A stretch of DNA of 36,779 nt. Origin: Hydrogenovibrio sp. UBA650. Its GTDB lineage: Bacteria; Pseudomonadota; Gammaproteobacteria; Thiomicrospirales; Thiomicrospiraceae. The first letter of the stretch is position 1; each line of letters opens with the position of its first letter. A program made the translations under genes and the position numbers. The notes under the pieces were generated by a model. It did no database searches and was not told where the DNA came from. It saw only the letters and a program-made list of their open reading frames with translations. The stretch is taken from NCBI GenBank assembly GCA_002299245.1, contig DBOI01000013.1, forward strand, positions 1 to 36,779, given 5' to 3'. Shown in pieces: positions 1 through 8,804 of this stretch.

Positions 1-93
1 AGCTGGGACTAAACAATTAATCATTAGAGAAAAAAATAGAAATATCTTTGTATACCAGATGAAGAAATAGATAGAAGAGCTCTAAAAAAAACG

Positions 94-465
94 CTATATC
101 ATTTTTAATAAGTTCAGATACCAACCCATGAATTTTTTTGCTTCATGGCTTAGGTACTCTATAGCATTATCGTCTTTATCGATTGCGAGTAAAATTAAGA
201 CGAGCTCTCGCAGCTGCCGACAACGCTCTTTAGGAATCTTCTTATGTAGATTTATCTCAGATAATCTCGTCAAAATCACAGCATCTAAAACGAGTTGCAA
301 TTTATTTCCTGACAATGAAAAGTTCTTAATCTCGTGATCAAATTCATGGCCAAATCGAAAGGCAATCAAACCCTCTAAAGACTCAACTAAGTAGAGTTTT
401 TCAGCGGCCATTCTCAAGCCAGGGCTAAGCTTATCCATAAAAGCTGCTTCAGGTTGCACCTTCAT
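94..465 (-). CDS. Small conserved-looking protein of unknown function, coupled to the PilZ-type gene
   Basis: A 123-residue soluble protein with no signal peptide or membrane segment. I do not recognise the family. It looks largely alpha-helical: a Leu/Glu-rich first half, a basic middle (HKKIPKERCRQLREL, about residues 74-88) and an amphipathic C-terminus. Its ATG overlaps the stop codon of the upstream gene as ATGA, so it is almost certainly translated by coupling and co-expressed with the PilZ-type protein. This suggests a partner or accessory role for that protein, which is inference only. The 93 bases beyond its stop hold a T8 run on the minus strand but no convincing stem before it. The reading frame is intact and the coupling makes it a real gene; the function is unknown. 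Confidence 0.75.
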   Translation of the reverse strand: MKVQPEAAFMDKLSPGLRMAAEKLYLVESLEGLIAFRFGHEFDHEIKNFSLSGNKLQLVLDAVILTRLSEINLHKKIPKERCRQLRELVLILLAIDKDDNAIEYLSHEAKKFMGWYLNLLKMI

Positions 466-1433
466 TGTCTTGAACCCAGTTTTATATCACAAGCTGTAAA
501 CACTTCCATTGCCCTGTCAATTTGAGCCTGCACAATCTCCAACTCCAAAACTTTCTGGTCTTGAGGGTCAGGAAACTCAAAATAAAAAGCATTTAACTCC
601 TGACCTACTCTAAAGTTTGACTCTGATCTCGCTAAAATTGTTTTTACCTGCATTACTCGACTATGGTTGGGCATATGAATATAAGCTTGCAAAGGTAAAC
701 CAGGAATATAACGTTTGCAGTCATGTAATGATAATCCTCCTTCGCTTACATTGACTCGCTCGAGTGAACACTCATTGGGGTTATCTCTTAAATAGTAATC
801 CAGATTCATCTCTTCAAAAATTTCACAATAATTAGCTACTAGTTGATTCATATAATAAATTGACTGAATCAATGGAATTTTCTGAAATGCTTCCTGAGTA
901 AACTTAGCAGTCATTTCATCAATTTTGAACTGAGTTCTCTTTATAGAAAAGCCATGAAAATCCTTTTCCGACGACTTGTGTAGAGAAATCAGTAATAACC
1001 TAAAATAATGAGTGAGCTTGCGCTCTACCTCATAAAAGTAGTTGAAAGTTCTTGGAGCATGCTCCTCGAGAGAACTAATCGAGCCAATTACCTTGAGGTT
1101 TTTATGAATTTTTTCTGCTATCTGATCGTCAAGAATAGGGTTGCGCCCTTCTGACAGCATCTTCAAAGACTCACCTAAGAGTTCAGCTGAGCCAATCACT
1201 TCGTGAAAAACGGGTTCAAGAATTTCTTTTTGCTCTTGAATATGTTCTATCCAACTTAATAAATTTGAACGATTCTTTGCAATTTTAGAAGACACGGTCT
1301 TTGGAAAATAATCAATACCCAAAGCAAATATTTCAAGATCATTAATTGGGTCAGAAGGGGTAACAAACAGCTTGAGGTTCATATCGATTCTTCGAAACCT
1401 TCTTAACTCTTTTTTTTCAAACCAAGTGGCCAC
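462..1433 (-). CDS. PilZ-type (possible tetrameric tPilZ-like) c-di-GMP-related protein
   Basis: Probable cytoplasmic cyclic-di-GMP receptor or a relative of one. Numbered from the upstream GTG at 1439, the protein shows an N-terminal RxxxR (R13 to R17, followed by a hydrophobic strand) and a distant (D/N)xSxxG motif (N230, S232, G235). These are the two halves of the PilZ binding signature. The roughly 210 residues between them look strongly helical and charged. Xanthomonas tPilZ proteins have helices inserted into a PilZ fold, and this layout resembles them. Start choice: the frame opens at GTG 1439, but an AAAGG lies 6 bases before a second GTG at 1433, which I prefer; this removes two residues (323 aa). 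The next gene overlaps by ATGA. Family assignment rests on the two motifs and the beta-rich C-terminus; whether it binds c-di-GMP is unproven. Confidence 0.7.
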   Translation of the reverse strand: MATWFEKKELRRFRRIDMNLKLFVTPSDPINDLEIFALGIDYFPKTVSSKIAKNRSNLLSWIEHIQEQKEILEPVFHEVIGSAELLGESLKMLSEGRNPILDDQIAEKIHKNLKVIGSISSLEEHAPRTFNYFYEVERKLTHYFRLLLISLHKSSEKDFHGFSIKRTQFKIDEMTAKFTQEAFQKIPLIQSIYYMNQLVANYCEIFEEMNLDYYLRDNPNECSLERVNVSEGGLSLHDCKRYIPGLPLQAYIHMPNHSRVMQVKTILARSESNFRVGQELNAFYFEFPDPQDQKVLELEIVQAQIDRAMEVFTACDIKLGSRQ

Positions 1434-1625
1434 TGACACCCTTTAATTAATAGAACAGTAAAACAGGAATTTAGGAGTCCATTTTACAAATAAAGCTCTG
1501 CGACACAAATTAATATCAAAGCATTGCAAATTAAATAAAAACTATTATTATTCAGACAACCCAGTTAAATATGTATTAACGCTTATAACAACTGTTCTCA
1601 CATTGAACCACTTAAGAGCTCGAAA

Positions 1626-3182
1626 ATGAAATTTAATTATCTAGTTGTCATTTCAATACTAAGCCTATTTCTCTCTTCATGCGGTGGCGGCGGAGGTTCA
1701 AGTTCAAGCACCACTCCTGACAACAACAATGGCAACACAAATCCGGTAAAAGACACTCAAGAATTTGGAGCCTGTGATAATGACCTATTTCTCGACTCAG
1801 AGGTTGTCTGTAAAACAAGCTCGGTTCCAGTACTCAGAGACTCTCAGTTTGATGATTCAATATCACTTTACACCATGAAAGTCCCTGCTAGTGGCGAATC
1901 TAAAGGTCAGATATGGATTATTGATGGTGGCCCTGGTGGAGACGGTCTGCTTTTTGCAAGACAAAAGCAACTATTTGCACAATTCACCAATAGTGGCTGG
2001 GACATTATGATTCCCATGCATAGAGGAACAGGCAAGTCTTCACCTTTAAGCTGCAACAATCAAACCTATATTAGAGATCTAAATGAATTGCCATCATGTA
2101 TTGCAGACTTACAAGCGAGCTATGGCGAAAAAATCAATGGCTTCTCAGCGACAGAAGCGGCCAAAGACATCAACTTTCTGTTGCAAGAAAACGATAATGG
2201 CCAAGCTCAATATCTGGTTGGTTTTTCCTATGGAACATTCCTATTACAGAGGTATTTGCAGCTCTATACAGGAAAAAACATCGACGGTGTAATTCTCGAT
2301 GGTATCGCAGACATTAACGCTCAACTTGTCAAACAGATAGAGCTCAGTGACCCTTATCTCAGAGAATTCTTCGATCTATGTGCAGCTGACACTGTATGCA
2401 ATCAGGGAATGAATGGCGATCCAATCACCACCTTCCAAAATGCAATTGATATCATAGAAAATCAAAGCTGTAGTGGGATAACGCTTGATAGAACAGAATT
2501 TGAATCATTGATCCATACAATGATTGGCAGTGATACCCGAGAGCTTGCAATGCCGTTAATTGCCAAAATTAGCCAATGTAGATCAGAAGATCAGAGTTTT
2601 TTAGCAAGCATTACTACAAACTTATTTAACAGCTTTGAAAGCATTGCCACTCAGTCAATCAACCAACTACTCTACTTTAATGTCCTGGCTATCGATATGA
2701 CACCAGAATCTCTAACAAAGGAAGAGTTTCTCGCTAACAGAGACACTCTTTTGCTTAGCTCATTACTTGATGGACAAGCTGAATTGATCGAAGCCAAAGA
2801 CCTATGGAACACCTTAGTAACCCCTGCTGATTATGATAGAGGGATGATCACTTCCCAAGCACCAATGCTGGTACTTCAAGGAGGGCTGGACCTTGCTACC
2901 CCAAAAGATTGGGCGGAAACAGCCCTAGACAATATACAGGCACCTAAATCTACCTATGCTTACTTTCCGTACGCAGGACATGGAACGCCTTATTACACCA
3001 TTATGTCATCAGGCAATAACTGCAGTTTAGATTTAATTCATCAGTTTATTGATGCCCCGAATAGCGATATGGATTTAAGTTGTATCGATGAAATCGGCGG
3101 CCCAGATTTTAGCTTTCAAAAGCCACTCACCAAGTATTACGCTAGCCTGATCTGGGGGAATTCAAATCCTTGGGAAGACTAA
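1626..3182 (+). CDS. Lipoprotein alpha/beta hydrolase, TAP-like (S33-type) peptidase/esterase
   Basis: A 518-residue exported hydrolase. The N-terminus is a lipoprotein signal: a hydrophobic stretch, then LSSC with the lipidated Cys at 19, followed by a Gly/Ser/Asn-rich flexible tether (about 20-42). The fold is alpha/beta hydrolase: an oxyanion-type DGGPGG at 100-105, a nucleophile elbow GFSYG with Ser201, and a C-terminal TAP-like part with Asp422 (GGLDLATP) and His452 (AGHG) completing the triad. These features match the tripeptidyl-aminopeptidase/proline-iminopeptidase group of family S33, though esterase activity cannot be excluded. It is expected to be membrane-anchored and face the periplasm or outside. 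Several cysteine pairs fit an oxidising compartment. It stands alone, and its stop overlaps the stop of the convergent methyltransferase gene by four bases. Confidence 0.85.
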   Translation: MKFNYLVVISILSLFLSSCGGGGGSSSSTTPDNNNGNTNPVKDTQEFGACDNDLFLDSEVVCKTSSVPVLRDSQFDDSISLYTMKVPASGESKGQIWIIDGGPGGDGLLFARQKQLFAQFTNSGWDIMIPMHRGTGKSSPLSCNNQTYIRDLNELPSCIADLQASYGEKINGFSATEAAKDINFLLQENDNGQAQYLVGFSYGTFLLQRYLQLYTGKNIDGVILDGIADINAQLVKQIELSDPYLREFFDLCAADTVCNQGMNGDPITTFQNAIDIIENQSCSGITLDRTEFESLIHTMIGSDTRELAMPLIAKISQCRSEDQSFLASITTNLFNSFESIATQSINQLLYFNVLAIDMTPESLTKEEFLANRDTLLLSSLLDGQAELIEAKDLWNTLVTPADYDRGMITSQAPMLVLQGGLDLATPKDWAETALDNIQAPKSTYAYFPYAGHGTPYYTIMSSGNNCSLDLIHQFIDAPNSDMDLSCIDEIGGPDFSFQKPLTKYYASLIWGNSNPWED

Positions 3183-3811
3183 AAAGCAGATACGTTTCTT
3201 TCAGTTGTTTTTTGGATAACAGCTCTAGACCAGACAACATCTGGCTTATTTTTCATTTTACTTGGCTGATCTTCTCTAAGAAAAATAACATCAAACCCAA
3301 TCTTTTCTGCGAACTGAACAAGCTCATCAACACTTGTTGGAAAGATATGCTTTCCAGATCCGGCAGGACCATTTCTTAATGAAATCGCACATTTTGCTTG
3401 AGGTTTTAGAATTTCAAAACATCTTTCTATACACAATTCTCTTTCTTGTGGATTTAGATGATGCCATACCCCATCAATCAAAATAAAATCAAATTTCATC
3501 GACTCAGCCGATAGCATTTCTAAATTTGGCAGGCTGTCTTGCAACCAGGAAATATTAAGATTAGCGAAAGTTTGTTTGGCAATTTGAATGAACTCTGTTA
3601 AAGGCTCTACCGCAACAACTTCATAACCTCGGCGTGCTAAAGCGGCTGCATTTTGACCGACTCCAGCCCCCGCATCTAAGACTCTTGCCGGTGCCGGCGG
3701 AAGAAAATCTAAAAAATCTTCATTAATGTAATCAAAATCTAGCTTTAAACTAGCCCCGGCAAATGATTCCACGACTTTTTCATAACCTTTTGTGCCTAAA
3801 ACTCTTTTCAT
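3179..3811 (-). CDS. Class I SAM-dependent methyltransferase
   Basis: A 210-residue cytoplasmic protein with the Rossmann methyltransferase signature. Motif I is VLDAGAGVGQ (44-53), the acidic end of strand 2 is VVAVEP (65-70) and a motif-IV-like segment is DFILIDGVWHHLNP (108-121). The later stretch SLRNGPAGSGKHIFP (144-158) resembles small-molecule-type methyltransferases in this superfamily. The substrate cannot be deduced. It is transcribed toward the hydrolase gene, and the two stop codons interlock over four bases (TAA on plus, TAG on minus). A 117-bp gap separates it from the dnaE end on the same strand; that gap contains an inverted repeat, so it may not be in the dnaE transcript. The ATG at 3811 gives a normal-length protein. 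Confidence 0.85.
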   Translation of the reverse strand: MKRVLGTKGYEKVVESFAGASLKLDFDYINEDFLDFLPPAPARVLDAGAGVGQNAAALARRGYEVVAVEPLTEFIQIAKQTFANLNISWLQDSLPNLEMLSAESMKFDFILIDGVWHHLNPQERELCIERCFEILKPQAKCAISLRNGPAGSGKHIFPTSVDELVQFAEKIGFDVIFLREDQPSKMKNKPDVVWSRAVIQKTTERNVSAF

Positions 3812-3857
3812 TTAACTTTACTCGATACTAATGTTTTGCCGTGTAAGGTTTAAAGCA

Positions 3858-3878
3858 GGCCTGTAAATTTAACAGGCC
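3858..3878. repeat. Inverted pair of the GGCCTGT motif
   Basis: Perfect 7-bp arms GGCCTGT (3858-3864) and ACAGGCC (3872-3878) flank an AT-only 7-base loop. Both arms extend into the recurrent window motif GGCCTGTWAATTT, one copy per strand. It sits between dnaE (stop at 3929) and the methyltransferase start (3811). It could fold as a hairpin after dnaE, but no good T-tract follows on the minus strand, so terminator activity is uncertain. Confidence 0.7.
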
Positions 3879-3928
3879 ACAGTTGATAAAAAACCGAATT
3901 AAATGAGTATAAAAATATCAAGGCAAGG

Positions 3929-6900
3929 TTAGGATTTAACAACCACTTCCGGTTGCCATCCTTGAGCATTGAGAGCTTCAATTAGATCATCATCTGGGAA
4001 GAATAGGTTTTCACTATTGGTTTTCAGTTGGGCTGTGGCAATCTCATTACTGTAATCAACAACGACTGGTAAGCCTATGTCAGCTTTGTAGGCACCTAAT
4101 AGAACCTGAAGGTCATTGACTTGCTGAGAAGGCATTCCTGAGCCATTTGTAGTCATATGTAGCTTCAGGGCGCGACCTTTTTCAACTCTGGCCTCAGCCA
4201 GGCTAACAACTTGCGAAGCATCGAGTTTAATACCTCCGTTAAAAGTATCTTCAGCAACCTCGCCTTCAACCATAACAACCATATCTGGTTTAATGGTTTC
4301 TCGCACCGCATCAAAAACAGCAGGCCCCATTACCACTTCTAGTCGAGCAGTTTTATCATCCAGTGACATAAAGCCCATGCGCTTTCCAGTTTTGGTAATT
4401 TTGCTTCTCAGCTCAACAACCAAGCCAGCAGCAAAAACCTTCTTCCACTTTTCAGGCCTTAAACTGGCCAGATTGTTTTTAACCAACTGAGAGAGTTCTT
4501 TGCGATAGATATCAATCGGATGACCTGTCATATAGAGACCCAAGGTCTCTTTCTCACCAAACAGACGCAGCTTTTCCGGGGATTCCGCCACTTCTAAGAG
4601 TTTGTTTTCACCCGACTCTTCGACCGAAAGCATATCTCCAAACAAGTCGTTCTGGCCGACTTCTTCGTTTTTCAATTGCTGCTCTGCCTGTTGCAGTGCC
4701 ATAGGAATACTTTCCAGCATAGCGTTGCGGTTATCGTGTAACTCGTCAAAAGCACCGGAGCGAATCAAGGCTTCAAGTACGCGCTTATTAACTTTTTTAC
4801 CAGCCCGCAGACAGAAATCAAACAAGTCTTTGAAAACACCATTATTATTGCGCTCTTCAATCACACCTTCCAGAGCAGCTTCACCTACGCCTTTGATGGC
4901 ACCCAGACCATAATTCACCGTCATCTCACCATAGGGTTTGAAGTGAATTTCTCCAGTATTAATATCTGGCTTTAATACTGTTAAGTTCATGGAGTAACAC
5001 TCATTTACCATATGAACCACCTTGTCGGTATTGTCCATATCAGAGGAGATCTGTGCCGCCATAAATTCAGCAGGATAGTGAGTTTTGAGCCAGGCAGACT
5101 GGTAAGAGACTAAAGCATAGGCAGCCGAGTGAGACTTGTTGAAACCGTAACCGGCAAACTTCTCTACCAGGTCGAAGATTTTCATGGCGAGTTCGCCATC
5201 AACGCCATTGTCAATTGCACCCTGTTTAAATACCGAACGCTGCTTGGCCATCTCTTCGGGTTTCTTTTTACCCATGGCACGACGCAGCATATCGGCTCCA
5301 CCGAGCGTATAACCGGCCAATACACGGGCAATCTCCATTACCTGCTCTTGATAGAGAATAACCCCATAGGTCGGAGATAGTGTCTCTTTGAGAGATTCAT
5401 GCTGCCATTGAGCATCCGGGTAGGAAACCTTCTCTTTACCGTGCTTACGGGCAATAAAGTTGTCAACCATCCCAGATTCAAGCGGCCCCGGACGGAACAG
5501 TGCTACCAAAGCGATAATATCTTCAAAACAGTCGGGACGCAGGCGAACAATCAAACTCTGCATACCGCTGGATTCCAACTGGAAAACTCCGGTGGTCTTA
5601 CCAGTTTTTATCAGGTCAAATGTGGGCACATCATCCAATGGGATTCGAGTGATATCAACAAAGCCTTGATCACCATTGTTTTTACTGCCATTGATTGATT
5701 GTAATGCCCAGTCAATAATAGTTAGAGTACGCAGACCGAGGAAGTCAAACTTTACCAGGCCTGCTGTTTCTACATCATTTTTATCCAACTGAGTGACAAC
5801 ACTGGAACCGTCAGGTTCACAGAGTACCGGACAGAAGTGATCCAACGGCTTAGGTCCAATCACCACCCCACCAGCGTGCTTACCAGTGTTACGCACTGTC
5901 CCCTCAAGTTTCAGAGCCAGATCAAGCAGCTGACGGGCATCTTCGTCATTGTCATATTTGTTTTTAAGCTCTTCTTCTTTTTCAATTGCATCAGGCAGCT
6001 TGATACCTAATTCATTTGGAATCAGTTTGGCAATACCGTCAACCGTTCCATAGCCTAGCCCTAAAACACGGCCCACATCACGCACTACCGCCTTGGCAGC
6101 CATGGTTCCAAAAGTCACAATCTGAGAGACGTGATCACGACCATAGTTTTGCGAGACATAGTCGATAACCTCATCGCGACGATCCATACAGAAATCGACA
6201 TCAAAGTCAGGCATGGAGACACGTTCAGGGTTAAGAAAACGCTCAAATAGCAAGTCGTATTCGATTGGATCAAGATCAGTGATTTTGAGGGCGTAGGCAA
6301 CAATTGAACCGGCACCAGAACCACGCCCAGGTCCGACTGGAATGGCATGATTTTTACCCCATTGGATGAAGTCGGCAACGATCAGGAAGTAACCGGGAAA
6401 CCCCATCTGCAAAATGGTATCGAGCTCAAACTCCATTCGTTCGTAATACTCTTTGCGCTTCGCAGCCTGCTGTTCGGAATTTAAATGCCCAAACAGAAAT
6501 TCAAGCCTTTCATCTAGACCCTTATGACTTTCCTGAACAAAGAACTCATCCATGGTAAGCCCTTCAGGAATTGGGAAATCCGGTAGAAAGTAAGTACCAA
6601 GTGTCAGGTCAATATTGCAGCGTCGAGCTATCTCAACAGAGTTGGCAATTGCTTCTGGAATATCTGCGAACAGTTCAATCATCTGTTCACTGCTTTTGAA
6701 GTATTGCTCCTCAGAATAGTTTTTAGGGCGGCTTTGATCTTCAAGAATATAACCATCGTGAATACAAGCGCGAACTTCATGAGCTTCAAAGTCTTCAGTC
6801 GTAGCAAAACGCACATCATTAGTTGCCACCACTGGTACTTGGTAGCGAATTGCAACGTCAATTGCTAAGGCTATATATCGCTCTTCATTATCTCGACCAG

Positions 6901-7438
6901 TTCGAACTAGCTCTAAATAGTAACGGTCGGCAAAATTCTGCTGCCACCACTGCATTCGGCTGGCCGCTAAATTCGGTTTTTCCGCCAGTAAAGCCACACC
7001 AACGTCACCATTTCGACCACCAGATAATACTATCAGGCCTTGATTAAATTCAGCTAACCACTCACGTTTTATCAAGCCAATCATCTGCCCGTTATGCAGT
7101 TTCTGGTTATTGAGGTAGCTCTGTGAAATTAGATGGGATAGGTTTAGGTAACCCTGTGAGTTCTGGCACAGAAGCACCGAACTAAAGACTTCGCCATTGC
7201 TATCCTCAATATAGATTTCTGCTCCAACAATTGGTTTGATACCGTTACCAATAGCACCACTGTAGAATTTCACTAAAGCATATAGGTTGTTCTGATCAGT
7301 TAATGCTATCGCAGGCTGCTCTGCTTTATTGGTAAGTGAAAACAGCTGTTTTATGCCTAGAGTACTATCGACAACAGAGTATTCAGAATGAACATGAAGG
7401 TGAACAAATTTAGGTTGAGTGGATTCAATTGAGGTCAT
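3929..7438 (-). CDS. dnaE: DNA polymerase III subunit alpha
   Basis: The replicative polymerase catalytic subunit, 1169 residues and close to the usual DnaE length. The N-terminal PHP domain begins with HLHVHSEYS (about 13-21). The polymerase core carries the catalytic PDFDVDF at about 410-416 (E. coli acidic residues near 401-403), preceded by the GPGRGSGAGS segment of the C-family palm. Further signatures are the finger region VALFRPGPLESGMVDNFI and AGYGFNKSHSAAYALVSYQ. A C-terminal OB-fold and tau-binding region follows. It acts in the holoenzyme with epsilon, beta and tau, although no other holoenzyme gene lies nearby. The ATG at 7438 starts directly before the PHP domain. It is divergent from aat across about 170 bp. 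The frame is intact throughout. Confidence 0.98.
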   Translation of the reverse strand: MTSIESTQPKFVHLHVHSEYSVVDSTLGIKQLFSLTNKAEQPAIALTDQNNLYALVKFYSGAIGNGIKPIVGAEIYIEDSNGEVFSSVLLCQNSQGYLNLSHLISQSYLNNQKLHNGQMIGLIKREWLAEFNQGLIVLSGGRNGDVGVALLAEKPNLAASRMQWWQQNFADRYYLELVRTGRDNEERYIALAIDVAIRYQVPVVATNDVRFATTEDFEAHEVRACIHDGYILEDQSRPKNYSEEQYFKSSEQMIELFADIPEAIANSVEIARRCNIDLTLGTYFLPDFPIPEGLTMDEFFVQESHKGLDERLEFLFGHLNSEQQAAKRKEYYERMEFELDTILQMGFPGYFLIVADFIQWGKNHAIPVGPGRGSGAGSIVAYALKITDLDPIEYDLLFERFLNPERVSMPDFDVDFCMDRRDEVIDYVSQNYGRDHVSQIVTFGTMAAKAVVRDVGRVLGLGYGTVDGIAKLIPNELGIKLPDAIEKEEELKNKYDNDEDARQLLDLALKLEGTVRNTGKHAGGVVIGPKPLDHFCPVLCEPDGSSVVTQLDKNDVETAGLVKFDFLGLRTLTIIDWALQSINGSKNNGDQGFVDITRIPLDDVPTFDLIKTGKTTGVFQLESSGMQSLIVRLRPDCFEDIIALVALFRPGPLESGMVDNFIARKHGKEKVSYPDAQWQHESLKETLSPTYGVILYQEQVMEIARVLAGYTLGGADMLRRAMGKKKPEEMAKQRSVFKQGAIDNGVDGELAMKIFDLVEKFAGYGFNKSHSAAYALVSYQSAWLKTHYPAEFMAAQISSDMDNTDKVVHMVNECYSMNLTVLKPDINTGEIHFKPYGEMTVNYGLGAIKGVGEAALEGVIEERNNNGVFKDLFDFCLRAGKKVNKRVLEALIRSGAFDELHDNRNAMLESIPMALQQAEQQLKNEEVGQNDLFGDMLSVEESGENKLLEVAESPEKLRLFGEKETLGLYMTGHPIDIYRKELSQLVKNNLASLRPEKWKKVFAAGLVVELRSKITKTGKRMGFMSLDDKTARLEVVMGPAVFDAVRETIKPDMVVMVEGEVAEDTFNGGIKLDASQVVSLAEARVEKGRALKLHMTTNGSGMPSQQVNDLQVLLGAYKADIGLPVVVDYSNEIATAQLKTNSENLFFPDDDLIEALNAQGWQPEVVVKS

Positions 7439-7608
7439 GAAAAAAGCTTACTGCCAACAGCGATTACAATTGGATTATTTTAGCGAACTTTAGCACCAAG
7501 CTTTGAGGATTTTATTTGCTTTTAACCGCTATTTTTTAATCCAACTATTGAAGCTGGCCCAGCGCCGACTATTTAAATAGCACTATATTGCAGGTACAAT
7601 TCCGATCT

Positions 7609-8382
7609 ATGAGCAACAACACGCCTTTACAAGTCCCCTTCTGGTTGGACCCTCTACCAGCAACCTTTCCACCAAGCGAACTAGCGTTAGTTGAGCCGGA
7701 CGGTCTGCTTGCGGTGGGTGGAGACCTGACTCCAGAGTGGTTGTTACTGGCCTACAGTAAAGGAATTTTCCCTTGGTTCAACCCGGGAGAGCCGATACTT
7801 TGGTGGACACCCAATCCTAGAAGTGTACTCTTTATCGATAATCTAAAAATCCGCAGAAGCCTCAGACAAACAATCAACAAGAAATTTCGAGATGGCGATT
7901 TTAGAGTCAGCCTGGACGAAGATTTTCGTGGGGTTGTTGAAGCCTGTTCAAAAGTTCCCAGACCCGGACAAGACGGCACTTGGATCACCGGCGAAATGCT
8001 CTCGGCCTATACCGATTTACATAAAGGCGGCCACGCCCACTCAGTTGAAGTCTGGGAGAACAATAATCTTGTTGGCGGCTTATATGGCGTAGCCATCGGC
8101 AAGATGTTCTATGGCGAATCTATGTTTGCCAAAGTAACAGATGCCTCAAAAATAGCACTTGTAGCACTTGCCATGCAACTAAAGCAGTGGGGCTTCACAA
8201 CAATTGACTGCCAGATTGAAACCCCGCACTTGGTAAGCCTCGGAGCAGAGAACATTGCCCGTAAAAAGTTTGAGGAAATTATTTCCACCCAATCTCAACA
8301 AAAACTCACTCCGCAAAAATGGCAGCTTGATCCACATTGGCCTGCACTGATTCCACAGCATTTACAGAGTCAAAAAAGCTAA
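7609..8382 (+). CDS. aat: Leucyl/phenylalanyl-tRNA-protein transferase
   Basis: Transfers Leu or Phe from aminoacyl-tRNA to proteins with N-terminal Arg or Lys, creating N-degrons for ClpS/ClpAP. The 257-residue protein shows typical Aat signatures: EPDGLLAVGGDLTPEWLLLAYSKGIFPWF near the N-terminus, then LWWTPNPRSVLF, GTWITGEMLSAYTDLHKGGHAHSVEVWE, and GGLYGVAIGKMFYGESMF. The frame opens at a TTG at 7588, but I chose ATG 7609 because the family start matches there and the TTG has no Shine-Dalgarno. infA follows in the same direction but has its own promoter. The clpS/clpA genes of the same pathway lie just beyond infA on the other strand. Confidence 0.95.
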   Translation: MSNNTPLQVPFWLDPLPATFPPSELALVEPDGLLAVGGDLTPEWLLLAYSKGIFPWFNPGEPILWWTPNPRSVLFIDNLKIRRSLRQTINKKFRDGDFRVSLDEDFRGVVEACSKVPRPGQDGTWITGEMLSAYTDLHKGGHAHSVEVWENNNLVGGLYGVAIGKMFYGESMFAKVTDASKIALVALAMQLKQWGFTTIDCQIETPHLVSLGAENIARKKFEEIISTQSQQKLTPQKWQLDPHWPALIPQHLQSQKS

Positions 8383-8386
8383 ATAT

Positions 8387-8416
8387 TTGAATTAGCACAA
8401 CTAAGTTTGTTATAAT
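8387..8416 (+). promoter_or_regulatory. Sigma-70-type promoter for infA
   Basis: TTGAAT (8387-8392) and a perfect TATAAT (8411-8416) are separated by 18 bases. The element begins just after the aat stop and lies about 70 bases before the infA ATG. The predicted leader includes a copy of the recurrent motif GGCCTGTTAAATT at 8438-8450. No start site was measured. Confidence 0.7.
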
Positions 8417-8482
8417 CCGCGCCAAATTTTATTACTAGGCCTGTTAAATTGGCCGCTCTTTAGAAAGGAAATAAGTAAGTAT

Positions 8483-8701
8483 ATGGCGAAGCAAGACGTA
8501 ATCGAATTCGATGGTGTGGTTTTGGAAACTCTACCAAACACCATGTTTAAAGTTCAGCTGGAAAACGGACATGAAATTCTAGCGCACATCTCTGGACGCA
8601 TGCGCAAGAATTACATCCGCATCTTGGCTGGCGATGCTGTAAAAGTCGAATTAACGCCATACGACCTTACCAAAGGCCGTATTACTTACCGCGGTAAATA
8701 A
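8483..8701 (+). CDS. infA: Translation initiation factor IF-1
   Basis: A 72-residue OB-fold protein that binds the 30S A site during initiation with IF-2 and IF-3. Length and sequence match the family: AKQDVIEFDGVVLETLPN at the N-terminus, then FKVQLENGHEILAHISGRMRKNYIRI and a basic C-terminus KGRITYRGK. An AAGGA element sits upstream of the ATG with longer than average spacing. It has its own TATAAT promoter and a strong hairpin terminator right after the stop, so it is probably a monocistronic, highly expressed unit. Confidence 0.98.
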   Translation: MAKQDVIEFDGVVLETLPNTMFKVQLENGHEILAHISGRMRKNYIRILAGDAVKVELTPYDLTKGRITYRGK

Positions 8702-8735
8702 TCTCGCAGTAAACCAAAACCTTTCTAACAAAAAC

Positions 8736-8767
8736 CCCCTTGAAGCTGATGCCTCAAGGGGTTTTTT
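8736..8767. terminator. Bidirectional rho-independent terminator between infA and clpA
   Basis: An 8-bp perfect stem, CCCCTTGA (8736-8743) and TCAAGGGG (8754-8761), is followed by T6 on the plus strand. On the minus strand an A4 run upstream gives a T-tract after the same stem. It therefore ends infA from the left and clpA from the right. Confidence 0.9.
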
Positions 8768-8804
8768 AATTGTTAACTGTTAACTTTTTAGCTGATGAAG
8801 CGAG

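Noticed and set aside
1..93. Possible end of a plus-strand gene stopping at TAA 10-12
   Set aside because: Only three codons are visible, which is not enough to support a gene.
4293..5698. Plus-strand ORFs of 65-103 codons across dnaE
   Set aside because: They are antisense shadows of a fully conserved coding frame with no family resemblance.
7588..7608. TTG start for aat
   Set aside because: No Shine-Dalgarno, and the family alignment begins at ATG 7609.
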